From Crithidia sp. LVH-60A (Eukaryota; Euglenozoa; Kinetoplastea; Trypanosomatida; Trypanosomatidae): DNA of 64,000 nucleotides. Position numbers and translations under genes: made by a program. Below the pieces are notes generated by a model, which saw only the letters and a program-made list of their open reading frames with translations, did no database searches and was not told the DNA's origin. Shown piece after piece: positions 21,301 through 31,695 of the stretch. The stretch's first letter is position 1; each line of letters starts with the position of its first letter. The stretch covers positions 2,111,001-2,175,000 of the forward strand of contig CP119638.1 of assembly GCA_030078075.1 (NCBI GenBank). The letters are read 5' to 3'.

Positions 21301-22485
21301 GATCGGTTGAATGAGTCCATTTTTTTTTTTGCGGAGTGCGTGTGTTGTTGCTGCCTCTGTTGTGTCGTTCAGCTGACATTTCCTCAGCCTACTATGTTTT
21401 TTTTGTTTTTGTTGTTGTTGTTCTTTTCCGGTTCGAGTAAGTTTATAATTTTTAATGCTTGTGGGTTGTGTAAAAAAGCGGGCTTCTGCAGCACAGAGAA
21501 CGTCGCGAGAGGCTAGTAAGGCAGCGGGGACTGCACGGCTCTCTACCACTGACGCTTGCAGCCGTTAAAAGGGAGGCTCTCTGTAACTCACTCCGTCCGG
21601 CTCTTTTCGTTTCTCTCTCTCTACGTGTAAGATTTCTCCGTTTGTCAAGTACTCGTATAAACTAAAACAGTAAGAAAACAAAATAAGAACAAAGAGCAAT
21701 TTAAGGTACAGCGCAAAAAAATAGTAAAATTTGGTTATGACTGTGCGAAATGAAAAAAGCGCTTGGCGCGACGGTTCTACTATTGGCAGGCACGATTTTC
21801 CCGAGCAGCTCTATTTAGCGTATGAAGAGCTATCTGAGAATTGGCGCGATAACAGTGGCAGCTGGCGTTTTTCTTTCTGAAGAATACTGCTCGATTTCTT
21901 TTACGAGGGCTGAGCGAAAGAGCTGTACTTCCAACTTTCTACGTGTGTGGCTTCGATTAGTGCACGCATTGTGGATAAAGCCGGGCTTGTGCATGTTGTG
22001 GTCCACTTCTTTCCCGTGCAGCACCAGAATCCACTTCCCCTCCTCGACGCTGCCATCCATTGGCCCGTTCGTCACCGCTACCACTTTCCCCTTTTTTTTA
22101 AATTCTACGCCTCTCAACACCCGTCAACATTCTCACTCGCGTTGCTTTATTTGTAAATCTCTCACCAGATTGCTTGCCGTCTCCTTGCTCCCCCCTTTCT
22201 CCCCGCTTTCTTCTTGTTTTGTTTTTGTTTTTTATTCTCCCTCGCTGTTTGCCATCTTGTGTGTTGTGTGCCCGTGTTCTTTCCTCCCCAACGATTGCAC
22301 TCCGCATCCCTTCTAATTTTCTTGTGTTTCTTTTTTCCTTCTAAAAGTACTTACGGCGCTCACCATTCTCAGCCCAGCACTCTTTTTCCCTCTCTGATCT
22401 CCTTTTTTTTCCTCCCAGATTGCCACTTCACCGCCTCTTAGTTCCTACACAACATCCCTCACTTTACCCCTTTTTTTCCCCAACC
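21301..22485 (+). other. Spacer
   Basis: No gene seen. T/G-rich after the PUF stop, with TTG repeats near 21408-21423. Pyrimidine-rich from about 22180 to 22416. Confidence 0.7.
22417..22418 (+). promoter_or_regulatory. Predicted spliced-leader acceptor for the zinc-finger gene
   Basis: AG after CTCCTTTTTTTTCCTCCC; 68 bases before the ATG at 22486. Confidence 0.65.
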
Positions 22486-22881
22486 ATGCAGATGAACGCA
22501 TACGCTGGTGGCTACAACGCAAACGCGCGCGCCTACCCGCAGATGAGCCAGATGGCCCCCATGCAGCAGCTGCCGCCCGGCTGGGACATCGCCTACACCC
22601 CGACGAACGAGGTGTACTACATCGACCACAACACCCGCACGACGCACTGGCAGCTGCCCGCCGAGTACATGATGCAGCAGCAGATGGGCGGCGGCTTCCG
22701 CGGCCCGCAGCGCCAGCGTCGCGGCATCGACCGCAGCAAGGCCAAGACGAAGATGTGCATGAACATCGAGAACGGTGGCTGGTGCTCCTACGGGGCGAAC
22801 TGCGCTTTTGCGCACTCGTCGGAGGAGCTCTCGACGCACCCCCATTTCAACCCGAACGCCCCGCAGCCGAACGGCCACTAA
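22486..22881 (+). CDS. Small WW-domain and CCCH zinc-finger protein (ZFP2/ZFP3 type)
   Basis: A 131-residue protein. The start at 22486 (CAACCATG) is the first ATG after a strong splice acceptor. Residues 1-30 are Gln/Met/Tyr-rich. A WW domain follows at about 31-58 (LPPGWDIAYTPTNEVYYIDH then TRTTHWQLP), with both signature Trp and the YYIDH core. A CCCH finger lies at about 93-115 with exact spacing C-x8-C-x5-C-x3-H (MCMNIENGGWC then SYGANCAFAH). Trypanosomes have a family of very small ZFP proteins with this pair of domains; they bind mRNA and control life-cycle differentiation. ZFP2 and ZFP3 carry the WW domain and ZFP1 does not, so this is of the ZFP2/3 kind. Which one cannot be decided here. 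Confidence 0.92.
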   Translation: MQMNAYAGGYNANARAYPQMSQMAPMQQLPPGWDIAYTPTNEVYYIDHNTRTTHWQLPAEYMMQQQMGGGFRGPQRQRRGIDRSKAKTKMCMNIENGGWCSYGANCAFAHSSEELSTHPHFNPNAPQPNGH

Positions 22882-25800
22882 GGAGGGACGGTGTGTGCGT
22901 TGCCCTGCAAGCTTTTTTTTTTGTGTGCGCTGAAGCTCTGCTGCGCGCCACGAGGACTGCAAGCGTTAAAGGGAACTGAGGGACTAACATGCACCACAGG
23001 ATCCGCTTCGCTTGTCGTGGTCGGCTTTCTGCTTCCTTTGCCTGCATTGCTGCAACGTTTCTTCTTTTTGAATTTTCGCAAGTTCTCCACGTGACGTGAA
23101 CGCATGTTGTGCACTTTCCTCGGCAGCCGTACTACCGATACGAAGGTAAGTTTAACGAGTTGGACCCGCACGCACACAGCAAGGAAACCAGGCAGCAGCT
23201 GGAGCGGGGAGTGGGTGGAACTAATAAATTGGTGGCGAAGAGCATTGGGAGAATGACGCTCGAAGAAGGGAGCTTCAAGGAAACGCGTTGGAAAAAAAAG
23301 GGGGGAAACTGGCAGCTCTTTTGTCCGCTCTGTATTTAAAAGTTTTAATTAATGTCAAAGCTGCAGACGAAGGTGAAGAGCGAAGTGTTTTACCCGTGAA
23401 GGATGCGAGCCGCTTTGTTCGCTGGATGTTGTTCACGATAGCAGCACTGCTGGAGCGTTTTACTCGGCTATTTTCATGATGTCGACGCATAACTAAGGAT
23501 TCTGACGTGTGACAAAATCGACCTATCTTTTAAAGAGCGTCTTCACTTCGAGGTAATGCAGCCCTTTAATTTTTTTTTCCTGTCATGTTCATCGCATCTG
23601 CCACGGGGTGTGGCTCTAACACTCTCTTTACGTGCATTTTTGTGTTTTGTTCGCCCTTCTCTCCTTTTTTGCGCGACTTTTTTCTTACTATTTCCCTCTC
23701 TCTCAGCTTCACCCTCTTATTTTTTTCTCTCCCATATCCACCAGCGGCGAGTCTGCGCTCTTTCACTTTTTCTTCCGCGCTGCGTTTTCGACTCGTTTAT
23801 CTTCTTACGAATTCTTTTCTTTTTCCGGGGCTGTCGTTGTTGTTGTTGACACCCCTTCGTGCTTCTTTCTCCAGCTTTTTTTCCCCTTTGATTCTCGTGT
23901 TTTTCCCCTTGCTTCTTTGTTGTCTTTTGCTTGAAGCCTCTGCTGTGCAATTCCCCTCACCGTACTGCTTATGTAGCTTCATGTAGAGCTACCGCACAAT
24001 AGCGAAAGAAAGATGACGAGGGAGAAGTAGGATAGCAACACAATGGCATTTACATTTATGGCTCACGCAACAAATTTTTACAAGGTGCAGTGGTGTAGCC
24101 GTAGTGAGAAAGAACGGCGAGGCACCCATGAACGACACAAGCCTGTCTCTTGCGTTTATATTTTTGCTCAATTTTTTTTCTCCGATTATGTGGCTTTGCT
24201 TCTCTGTTTTTCTTTTATTGCTTGCTTCGTTTTTCCTCTGTTCTCCTTTCGTTGGTTGTGCAGTTGGCTCTGCCGTGGCGAAGAAGGAGGAGTACAACAA
24301 ACCGCTTTTTTTTTCCTTCCGCTCTTTTTGTTTTCGAAACCAATTCTGTTGTTGATGGCTGAGGTGGTGAGAAGAGGCACGTGTGGGGGTTGCCAAAACC
24401 GCATCTAGTCAAGAGGCCGACACGTCACTGGTGTCCTCCTCACATCTGCTTTGCTGAGCGAGGTGGGAGGAGGTGAATTACACTTTAATTATATTTTTGT
24501 TTTTCTCAGGTTTTCAGTAAGGAACTCAGCACAACCTTTTGTGGCTTTTTTTTTGTCAAGCGTTCGCTTTTTCTTTCTCTTTGAGGGAGAGTGCGAAAGT
24601 GTGTGCATGCTGAGGAACACGCACTCAAACGAAAGAGAAGGAAAGAGCGATGGCGTGGTTCATAAAGAACGGTAAGGGCAACAAATAATGGGTTGATGAA
24701 GCATGTTGATAGTGGCAAAGGTGGCGAGGTTAGGAACGCAAATATCTGATAGACGAACTCGTAGGGAAGACAAAGAGGTTTAGACACACTGCTGCGAACA
24801 AAAAAAGATACTGCTAAGTGGTTTGTTTAAACGACCTTCACTCTCTATTTTTTGCATGAAAGTGCTGTCTTGCTCTCTTTCTCGTTCTTTCTGTCAAGGT
24901 GCTTCCAGTTCCTTTCTCTTCGCTACTGAAATGCTATCTTTGGCTCTCTTCACCTACGCCTTTGTTCCCCGTTAACAATTTAGTTGTCTTCTCTCTTCGG
25001 GCCGCTCCCTTCTTTCAATTCGCTCTTTAAATAATTTCTCCTCTTGTTCAAAAGGGGGAAAATGAGCGCGAGAAGTGTGAGCAGTGCGCTACCATCTAAA
25101 CGCTTTGACTTTCCCGTTTAATTCACAAAAGAAAACTTCTAAGTGCTTAAAACTTCCATCTAAGTGAAAACAAAAAGAAAAACAATCCCTGTTTGTTTGT
25201 GTGTGTGTCTGTATGTTTGCCGTGTCGTTTTATTTGCTTCTTTTTTTTTCTATTTTGCTTCTTATTGGTCCCTTCTTTGTATTTTGGTGCACGTTTCTTT
25301 GTTTCCCTTTTTTGTGTTTTCTTTTCCCAATTCACGAACGCGTGTGGACGGAGTGTATGAGGGAAGGCACCACTACACCTCACTTCCCCTTTCTGTTCTC
25401 CTACTTTCTCTCCCTCTGTTTGTTCATCGCCTTCACCGTACCAGCCTTTTTTTTTTTTCTCTTAAGTCTCCGCTCATGCCTTACGCGTCGTTGCACCTCT
25501 CCTGTTGGAGGCTATCTAAAACCGGACCTTTTTTTTTCAGAACGAAAAAATGAGGAAAGGCGTAATACCCGCGAAGGACTGTCTTGTTTGTCGTCGTCGA
25601 TGTTGTCGTTTATGCTGGGAGTATCGACTCGCCGCTTACCGTACCTTAATTGCTGGATGAGTGGTTGTCACACGCACTCTTGTGTCGTTGTGATGTTACT
25701 GTCTCCAGCCTTCTAAGGGGAAAGAAAAAAAATTGCGTGGAGGGGAAGGAGATGACAAGAATGGGAGATGAAATAATGGAAAAAGAACAAACACAAAGAA

Positions 25801-26443
25801 AATGAAGAGCAAAATAGTTGCACATGGACATTTTGCAGCCTGGCACTGCAGTCTTGGAAGAAGACAGCTGCCTGTATGGGTCTAAGTGAGGGTAAAAAAC
25901 AGCTTCATGTATTGCTTCTGAGGCGGCTTAGCATGCTCCCCGCTTCAATGCGATTCCTTGCGAGGGCGTTATCTGCAGCAAAAAACACATGAGCTACCTC
26001 GCAGTCTTCTGCTTTCTTTTTCTTTTCTCACTCATAAGAAAGAGATCAGCTTAGTCTGCGTTTGACTGGCAGTATGTGTGTCGGAGGCTTGATCGCTGCC
26101 GAATTCCTTTACTCTAAAAAATGGGCTCTCTATGGTTGGTTTTTGATTTTCGCCAACGTCAATGACGCTACCGCGAATTTGTTAGGCTCAACTCCATGCA
26201 CTGCTTTCACCTGTCCCTCTTCCTCTCTTTCGTCACTTTTTTTTTAATGACCGACTATCAGAAAAAAAAAAAGGAAACAAAATCGCAGACGGCTCTTGCA
26301 CACTTCGCTGCTCTCTGAACTATTACAGCTTGTTCGTGTCAAAACACTCTCCTTAGTTCACAACAAAGCCTTTGCGTTAGTCAACTAGAACCCACTTGTA
26401 CAAGAATTGCGTCACCGCGACACACAACCAGAAAAAAAAAAGT
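22882..26443 (+). other. Longest gene-free stretch of the window
   Basis: About 3.6 kb, AT-rich, with many T-runs and no open frame showing GC-rich codon use. Open frames at 23556-23986, 24043-24408 and 25164-25716 are Phe/Leu/Ser/Cys strings from pyrimidine-rich DNA. It probably holds a long 3' UTR of the zinc-finger gene and the 5' UTR of the next gene. An RNA gene too short to see by eye is not excluded. Confidence 0.65.
26260..26261 (+). promoter_or_regulatory. Predicted spliced-leader acceptor for coatomer epsilon
   Basis: AG in GACTATCAG after the pyrimidine-rich stretch 26206-26245; 183 bases before the ATG. Confidence 0.4.
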
Positions 26444-27415
26444 ATGACCGACGTGCTCTTCGATGTGCGCAACGCGCTGACGGTCGGCAACTTCCACCAG
26501 GCCGTCGCTGATGGCAGCACCGCGCGTGGGATGTCGACCAAGGCGGCCGACGTGAGCGCCTTCAACGTGGAAAAGAACGCCGTAGTCGCGCTCGGTCAGA
26601 TCGGCCTCGGGCAGGGAGAGGCCGTCATCAGCCAGCTCCGCACCGAGAGCCACCCTCTGCTCGTCAGCGTGCGTGCCTGGGCGGAGCTCATGTGTGCGCT
26701 GCGCGACAACGACCCAATGTCTGACGCCGTCGCCACCGCGGCGGAAAAACTGCGCGAGGATGCGGAAGAGGTGTCGGCCGATGCCGTGTACCGCGCCGTG
26801 TTTGCCGGCAACGCCGCCCTCTACCAGCATGACGTCGTCGGCGCCTTGACACTCGTGAAGAAGTGGCTTGGCGAGCTGCCGCGGCCAGAGGGTGCCTTGG
26901 CGATGCGGCGCACCGTTGAGCTGCACGCCGTCGCCGTAGAAGCCCTGCTGCGCATGAACCGGCCCGACGAGGCCGCCAACGAGGTGAAGCGGATGGAGCA
27001 GGTGGACAGCGAGGCGATCATCACGCTGCTCTACGCGGGGATTGTCTCGCTGCACCAGGCCGCCCTCCACGTGACGCGTCAGCACTACGAGTCCGCTGTG
27101 TCGTCCTTCAAGGAGGTGCAGCTGCGGTGTGGGCAGAGCGTGATGGTGTCGAACCTCATGGCACTGGCGCAGATGGGGCTGCAAGATTACGAGGCAGCGG
27201 AGCGCTCGCTGCTCGACGCGTTGGCGGTGCGCTCGAGTGATGAGTCGACGCTTGCAAATCTTGCCGCTGTCGGGGCACACAAGGCAACAACGATGGATGG
27301 GGTGGATCGCTACATCCAGCAGGCGGCGGGGCTGCGTGGGTCGTGGAGCTCCACGTACCTCATGAAGGAGCGCAGCCTTGATGAGGCCATCGAGGCCTTT
27401 AAGCTCGAGGCGTGA
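26444..27415 (+). CDS. COPE: Coatomer subunit epsilon (epsilon-COP)
   Basis: A 323-residue protein, slightly longer than the usual ~300 of the family. It begins MTDVLFDVRNALTVGNFHQA, which fits the N-terminus of epsilon-COP, and is built of TPR-like helical pairs. Characteristic parts are VYRAVFAGNAALYQHDVVGA (about 108-127), LHAVAVEALLRMNRPDEAAN, SVMVSNLMALAQMGLQDYEA and the C-terminal LANLAAVGAHKATTMDGVDR. Epsilon-COP stabilises alpha-COP in the COPI coat, which returns vesicles from Golgi to ER. The ATG at 26444 follows an A-run; the upstream part of the frame is a leader with no conservation. No signal peptide or membrane segment is present, as expected for a cytosolic coat subunit. Confidence 0.9.
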   Translation: MTDVLFDVRNALTVGNFHQAVADGSTARGMSTKAADVSAFNVEKNAVVALGQIGLGQGEAVISQLRTESHPLLVSVRAWAELMCALRDNDPMSDAVATAAEKLREDAEEVSADAVYRAVFAGNAALYQHDVVGALTLVKKWLGELPRPEGALAMRRTVELHAVAVEALLRMNRPDEAANEVKRMEQVDSEAIITLLYAGIVSLHQAALHVTRQHYESAVSSFKEVQLRCGQSVMVSNLMALAQMGLQDYEAAERSLLDALAVRSSDESTLANLAAVGAHKATTMDGVDRYIQQAAGLRGSWSSTYLMKERSLDEAIEAFKLEA

Positions 27416-28288
27416 CGAGGAAGAAGGGCAAAAGAGAGAGACATTGTATTTCAACTTCCTTCTCTTTCTCTTATCCCTCTCTTTTGGTAAACGTTCCTGT
27501 GGGCTTTTTTTTTTTTTCTTTTTCATTGCGTCTATGTTTCCTTTTTGTTTTTTAGGCAATTTTTTGCATCGTGCGGCGTTGTCTGAGGCGCCGTTTGTGT
27601 TGCGTGTGAGGGTGTTGGGGTGAAAGTCTCTTCTAATAAAAATTGAAAGCACTGTCTTGTTCTTGCGGTTAACAAGCGGGTGCCAAAAAACAATAAAGAA
27701 CAGCGGGTGCCTTCACTTCAGTAATTGCGACTCTTAAAGCGTGCTTCGATTTGTCTTCTTCACTTGGTGCACCACCAGAAAGGCATGCATCAGCAAAGTG
27801 GACGATGTACCGCTTCAGTATTTTCTCCTTTCCCACTTGCAGTGCGCATTCACCCTCTTTGTACGCACCGCTGCTCATTTTTAAGCCAACGGCTTCTAGG
27901 TTGTGGCCGCTGATACTGACAGAGGAGCAGCGCAGTCGCAATGAGCACATCTATTGCTCCGGGGTTTACTGCTTGAAAGAGGAAAGCACTTTGTATCTCT
28001 ATGTGCTTTTTAGCTCTCCCGACATCGCTTTCCTCTTCACCTCCTCCACTTCCACTTCCCATGACTCACAGATACATCACAACGGCGTATCTCACAGCAT
28101 AATAATAAAGCAAACTTATCATCATAGAAGCAGCGCATACACTCCACCGCAAAGTATTATTCGACACTCCTATTTGTGTCACAGCAGTTAGCTATTGAGA
28201 AAGATTTACTTACTCGCTTCTCGTCTCTCTCTCTTCTCGCACACATATAGAAAGCAAATTTTCTCTTTGCTGTTTACCAGCCACATAG
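27416..28288 (+). other. Spacer
   Basis: No gene seen. T-rich after coatomer epsilon (27506-27560); the region before the next gene is pyrimidine-rich at 28211-28240. Confidence 0.7.
28279..28280 (+). promoter_or_regulatory. Predicted spliced-leader acceptor for POLA2
   Basis: AG in TTTACCAG, nine bases before the ATG at 28289. An alternative AG lies at 28249-28250 after a CT-rich tract. Confidence 0.45.
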
Positions 28289-30449
28289 ATGCAGGTAGAA
28301 GGCAACTGGAAGGCTGCGGCCAACCTCAACCTCCTCATCGGCAACGAGCACCCGCCAGCACGTCTGGAAAAGCCTCTCCTCACCCCGCAGCAACGCGCCG
28401 CTGGAAATCCTTCTGCGGTCGTGGTCGATGCCCGCAACACCGCCAACTTCCGCAGCTCGTCGTACTGCGGGCTGCAGGAGAAGTCTGCTCCGACAATACG
28501 AAAGCACGTCATCGCCTACTACGCGGACATGCTGCGCCGCGTGCCGCTGTGGCGCTCCTCCGTGAAGAAAACCGACCCCGCCCTCCACGAGAGCAGCGCT
28601 GTGAAACCAGAGCCGCCAGCAGAAGGAGAGGATGGTGAGGAGGTGGATGCGCTTCATGCACCAGCTGGTGCTGCCGCGCCAACGGCAATCAGCGCTCCTC
28701 TCTTTCGCGCACTTGGTATCCTCACACAGGTGCACGACCCGTCGGCTGTCAGCACGGCCACCCAGCAGGCGCCATGGGAGTTCTACGTCGTGCGCGACCT
28801 CGACGACGAGGACTGCTACACGCGCGCACTGCAGGCCATGATGGCCCAGCAGCCGAGCACATCCACAAGCGCCTTTCTCCTCTTGCAGGAGGCCAACAGC
28901 GGTCCGAATGGCGCTGCTGGACGCAGCTCTGGTCGTCTCAGCAGCAGTGAGACACCGCAGCTCTCCGCAAACGGCATGCATGGGGTCGGCGCTGCTGGTG
29001 AGGAGACGACGGCAACGCGTGCGGAGGCGGACGAGGAGGCGGCGGTTCAGGATGGCACCCGCCTCTCTCTGTACACCCGTCAGGTACGCGAGTTCACTGG
29101 GCTCTACCCGGGCATGGCGGTGGGTGTGATCGGCGAGCCGTTCCAGCGAAGTGCACGCGGCGTCTTGACGGGTGTCCTCGTGCGGGAGTTTGTGCTGCCG
29201 GCCCGTCCGACGCTGCCGTGGCGTGTGGACCGACCGCTGCCGATTTCTCCGCCTCGCGAGGCGCATGACGGGCAGTGCCACCACCCACGCAGCGCGTCTG
29301 CATTTCTGCAGTGGACCATTTCCCCGCCGTGACGTCGCAGGACTGCTGCGGACGGTGACGCAGCAGGCGCTCCACCGCGGCGCAGACGTGTTGATCATCG
29401 GCGGCCCCTTCATCCTTCCCTTCACGAACGACTTCGAGCGCGGCCTGCTGCCCTCCCTCGGTGCCACCTTCAATGAGGTGATGGAGAGCTTCGTTGACAC
29501 CCTGGAGGAGACGCTGCGCAACTACTACGCCACGCGTCCGCTGCTGCCACACATGAAGGTGCTGCTCGTGTCGCACAAGGGCGACGTGACGCAGGTGCCG
29601 GTGCTGCCCACCACCATGTACGCCATCGCCGACACCGAGGACATCCTGGTTCGCTCGAACCCGTGTCGCTTGTCTGTCAACGGCGTGCACGTGAGTGTGT
29701 GCAACGACGACGTAGTCGGTGCGATGCGGGAGCGTATGGTGGAGCGGTGGCCAACAGCGGAGGGGAGTCTGCGCCGCGTCGTCGAGGCACTCGTCGAGGG
29801 AAGGCTGTACACGCCGCTTTACGGGTTTCCTGCCACGACGGTCGATTTAAAGCACCTGCCGCAGCTCCGCATGGACTACGTGCCACGGCGCAACGAGTTG
29901 CTGGACTTGGAGACGACTGCCGTCTCCTCCTCGTCAACGACGTCGGGTAGTGGCTCAAAGCAGCCGCGAGAGGCCGAGGAGGAGACGGGTGCGTCGGGCG
30001 GAATGGTCGCGCCGCGGGGCTGGGATGCCGTGTTGCAGGTCGCGCTTCCCTCATCGAGTGATGCGGTATTAATGAAGCCCGAGGAGAAGCGAGCAAAGGT
30101 GGAGCCAGTCGACGACACCGCCGCTGTCAATGCCGCCGCTCTCGCAACTTCCACAGGGTCCTCGGCGGTGGAGTGCATGCCGCACATCATGTTTCTGCCG
30201 TCGACGCGTCCGCAGTTTGCCGTCGTGACGCATCAGAACGAAGAGGTGGACGGGGCGGAGCTGGACAACACAGCAACGGCGACGGGTGTGCTGGTGGTGA
30301 ACCAGGAGGTGTGGTCGACGCGCTCGTCCCCAAAGTTCCAGCTGCGGGTGGCCGAGGTGACGATTCCGGACACTGCATTGGTGCTGCGACGCGGGGCCAC
30401 CGCTGCGAACGGTGTGGCGTGTGGTGTGCTGAACATTTACGGTGCCTAA
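28289..30449 (+). CDS. POLA2: DNA polymerase alpha subunit B (POLA2/Pol12 type); frame broken once
   Basis: A protein of about 719 residues. The middle has the OB-fold lead-in of B subunits (TGLYPGMAVGVIGEP, GVLTGVLVREFVLPARPTLP). The inactive calcineurin-like phosphoesterase domain follows: LHFCSGPF, then GADVLIIGGPFILPFTNDFE (usual DVLILLGPF), VLLVSHKGD and LSVNGVHVSVCNDDVVGAMR. The C-terminus has SSPKFQLRVAEVTIP. POLA2 tethers primase to DNA polymerase alpha at replication start. The first 327 residues are in frame 2 and the rest in frame 0. The change falls at the GGG at 29270-29272, where one surplus G explains it (AHDGSATTHAARLHFCSGPF after removal). Delta and epsilon B subunits share the fold; the GVIGEP element before a long C-terminal part makes alpha the best choice. 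Confidence 0.85.
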
Positions 30450-31608
30450 AGATGTGCGCGCTGGTGTGCCTGTGAGGGCCGCAATAGAACTCCATAGAAG
30501 CAGAGTCGAGGGTTGCATGGCTGAGAAAAGCTGGACGTCTAGACGCAACGTATTGTACCTTTCCTCTTTCCTGATTCTCTAGGTGAAAGATGGAAATGAG
30601 CGTGGTTGAGACGTGAAAAAGGTTCATAGAAGAGATCTCGTTAATTATTGATAAAAGAAAAACATAGAGAACGAGTTTGCGGAGATGCTGGCATAACTAA
30701 AAGGGTCCTCGCGTATTGCATAGTCGAGTGTGAGGGAATGATGCGGTTGTGTGGTGTGTTTCAAACAACCCTCTTCGTGTTATTATCATTATCAACTATT
30801 GTAAACTATACTTTCATGCAAACTACCGTGCACTGCACAAGTGCAGAAATGAAAGCATTGGGTAGAAGTTCTTGACGAAAAAGCATTTGTGTCAGGCAAA
30901 CATTTCTCTACGAGAAAAAGCGGGATTGACACTGTTCTCTTCAGCTTCAGCGGGTTGCACTGAATGCACCACAGACCATTTGTAGTGTGAAGTTGCTAGT
31001 GAATCATCGGCGTGGTGCACACAATGTCTTATTCTTCCGCCTTTCTCTCTCTCTCGCCCTCTTTTTTAAATGTTCGTCACTTCCTTATCGCTTCTTTTTC
31101 TACTGTGTGATGGAGTGCTCTCTGCGCGTTGTTCTGTGTCGAGATGGGTTTGCGTGCTGAAGCCGAAGCTGAGCTGTTCACCATCTTCTAATTGCCTCTC
31201 ACGTGCCTCAACTTACTAGTGGTGTGAGAGGTAGTCAAAAGAGCGGAAGATTCTTCATTGTGGCGCTGCCATTTACCATCCTGTATGTATGTGTGTATGT
31301 AAATGTATGTGCTGTGTGTCTATTACTCGCGGAGGAGCTGCTGAGTGCAATGTACGACAAGAGGTAGCTGAAACGCGGCAAGTACGCCTCTTGAAGAACT
31401 GTTAAATACTAAAAAAGAGAGGAAGAAACAAATAAGGCTATCTGATTTATAATACAATGGCCACAAAGCTGAAGTAGAGACGTGTTGCAGAAGAACGAAC
31501 AGATGGCTTGAAAAGTCAACAAGACGGTATCGACAGGCGTAGAAAAAGCTGTGTCCAATTTTACTGTACTTCACTTCAACCATATCGCAACGGTTTGTAT
31601 TAGGTTAT

Positions 31609-31644
<36 letters not shown>

Positions 31645-31695
31645 TCGGATAAAGATCTGCACTCTGCCGCGTTGCGGCTCCTTCACATCTGCTAG
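30450..31695 (+). other. Spacer with long CT repeat
   Basis: No gene seen. An uninterrupted CT repeat runs from 31611 to about 31640, just before the next gene, and a TG/TATG repeat lies at 31285-31318. Confidence 0.7.
31611..31640 (+). repeat. (CT)n dinucleotide repeat, likely splice tract
   Basis: About 14 uninterrupted CT units followed by TTCCCTC. The first AG downstream is at 31653-31654, 42 bases before the ATG at 31696, so the repeat likely serves as the polypyrimidine tract. Confidence 0.8.

Noticed and set aside
19165-21549. A 794-residue open frame on the minus strand
   Set aside because: It is fully antisense to the PUF gene, is Arg/His/Leu-rich as expected for the complement of GC-rich codons, and shows no family motif.
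22882-26443. Search for a hidden gene or tRNA in the longest spacer
   Set aside because: I saw no GC-rich coding stretch and no T-loop box with a matching acceptor stem. By eye I cannot exclude a small RNA gene.
27751-28191. A 146-residue open frame before POLA2
   Set aside because: Its composition is Ser/His/Tyr-rich without coding bias, and it occupies the spacer and leader of POLA2.
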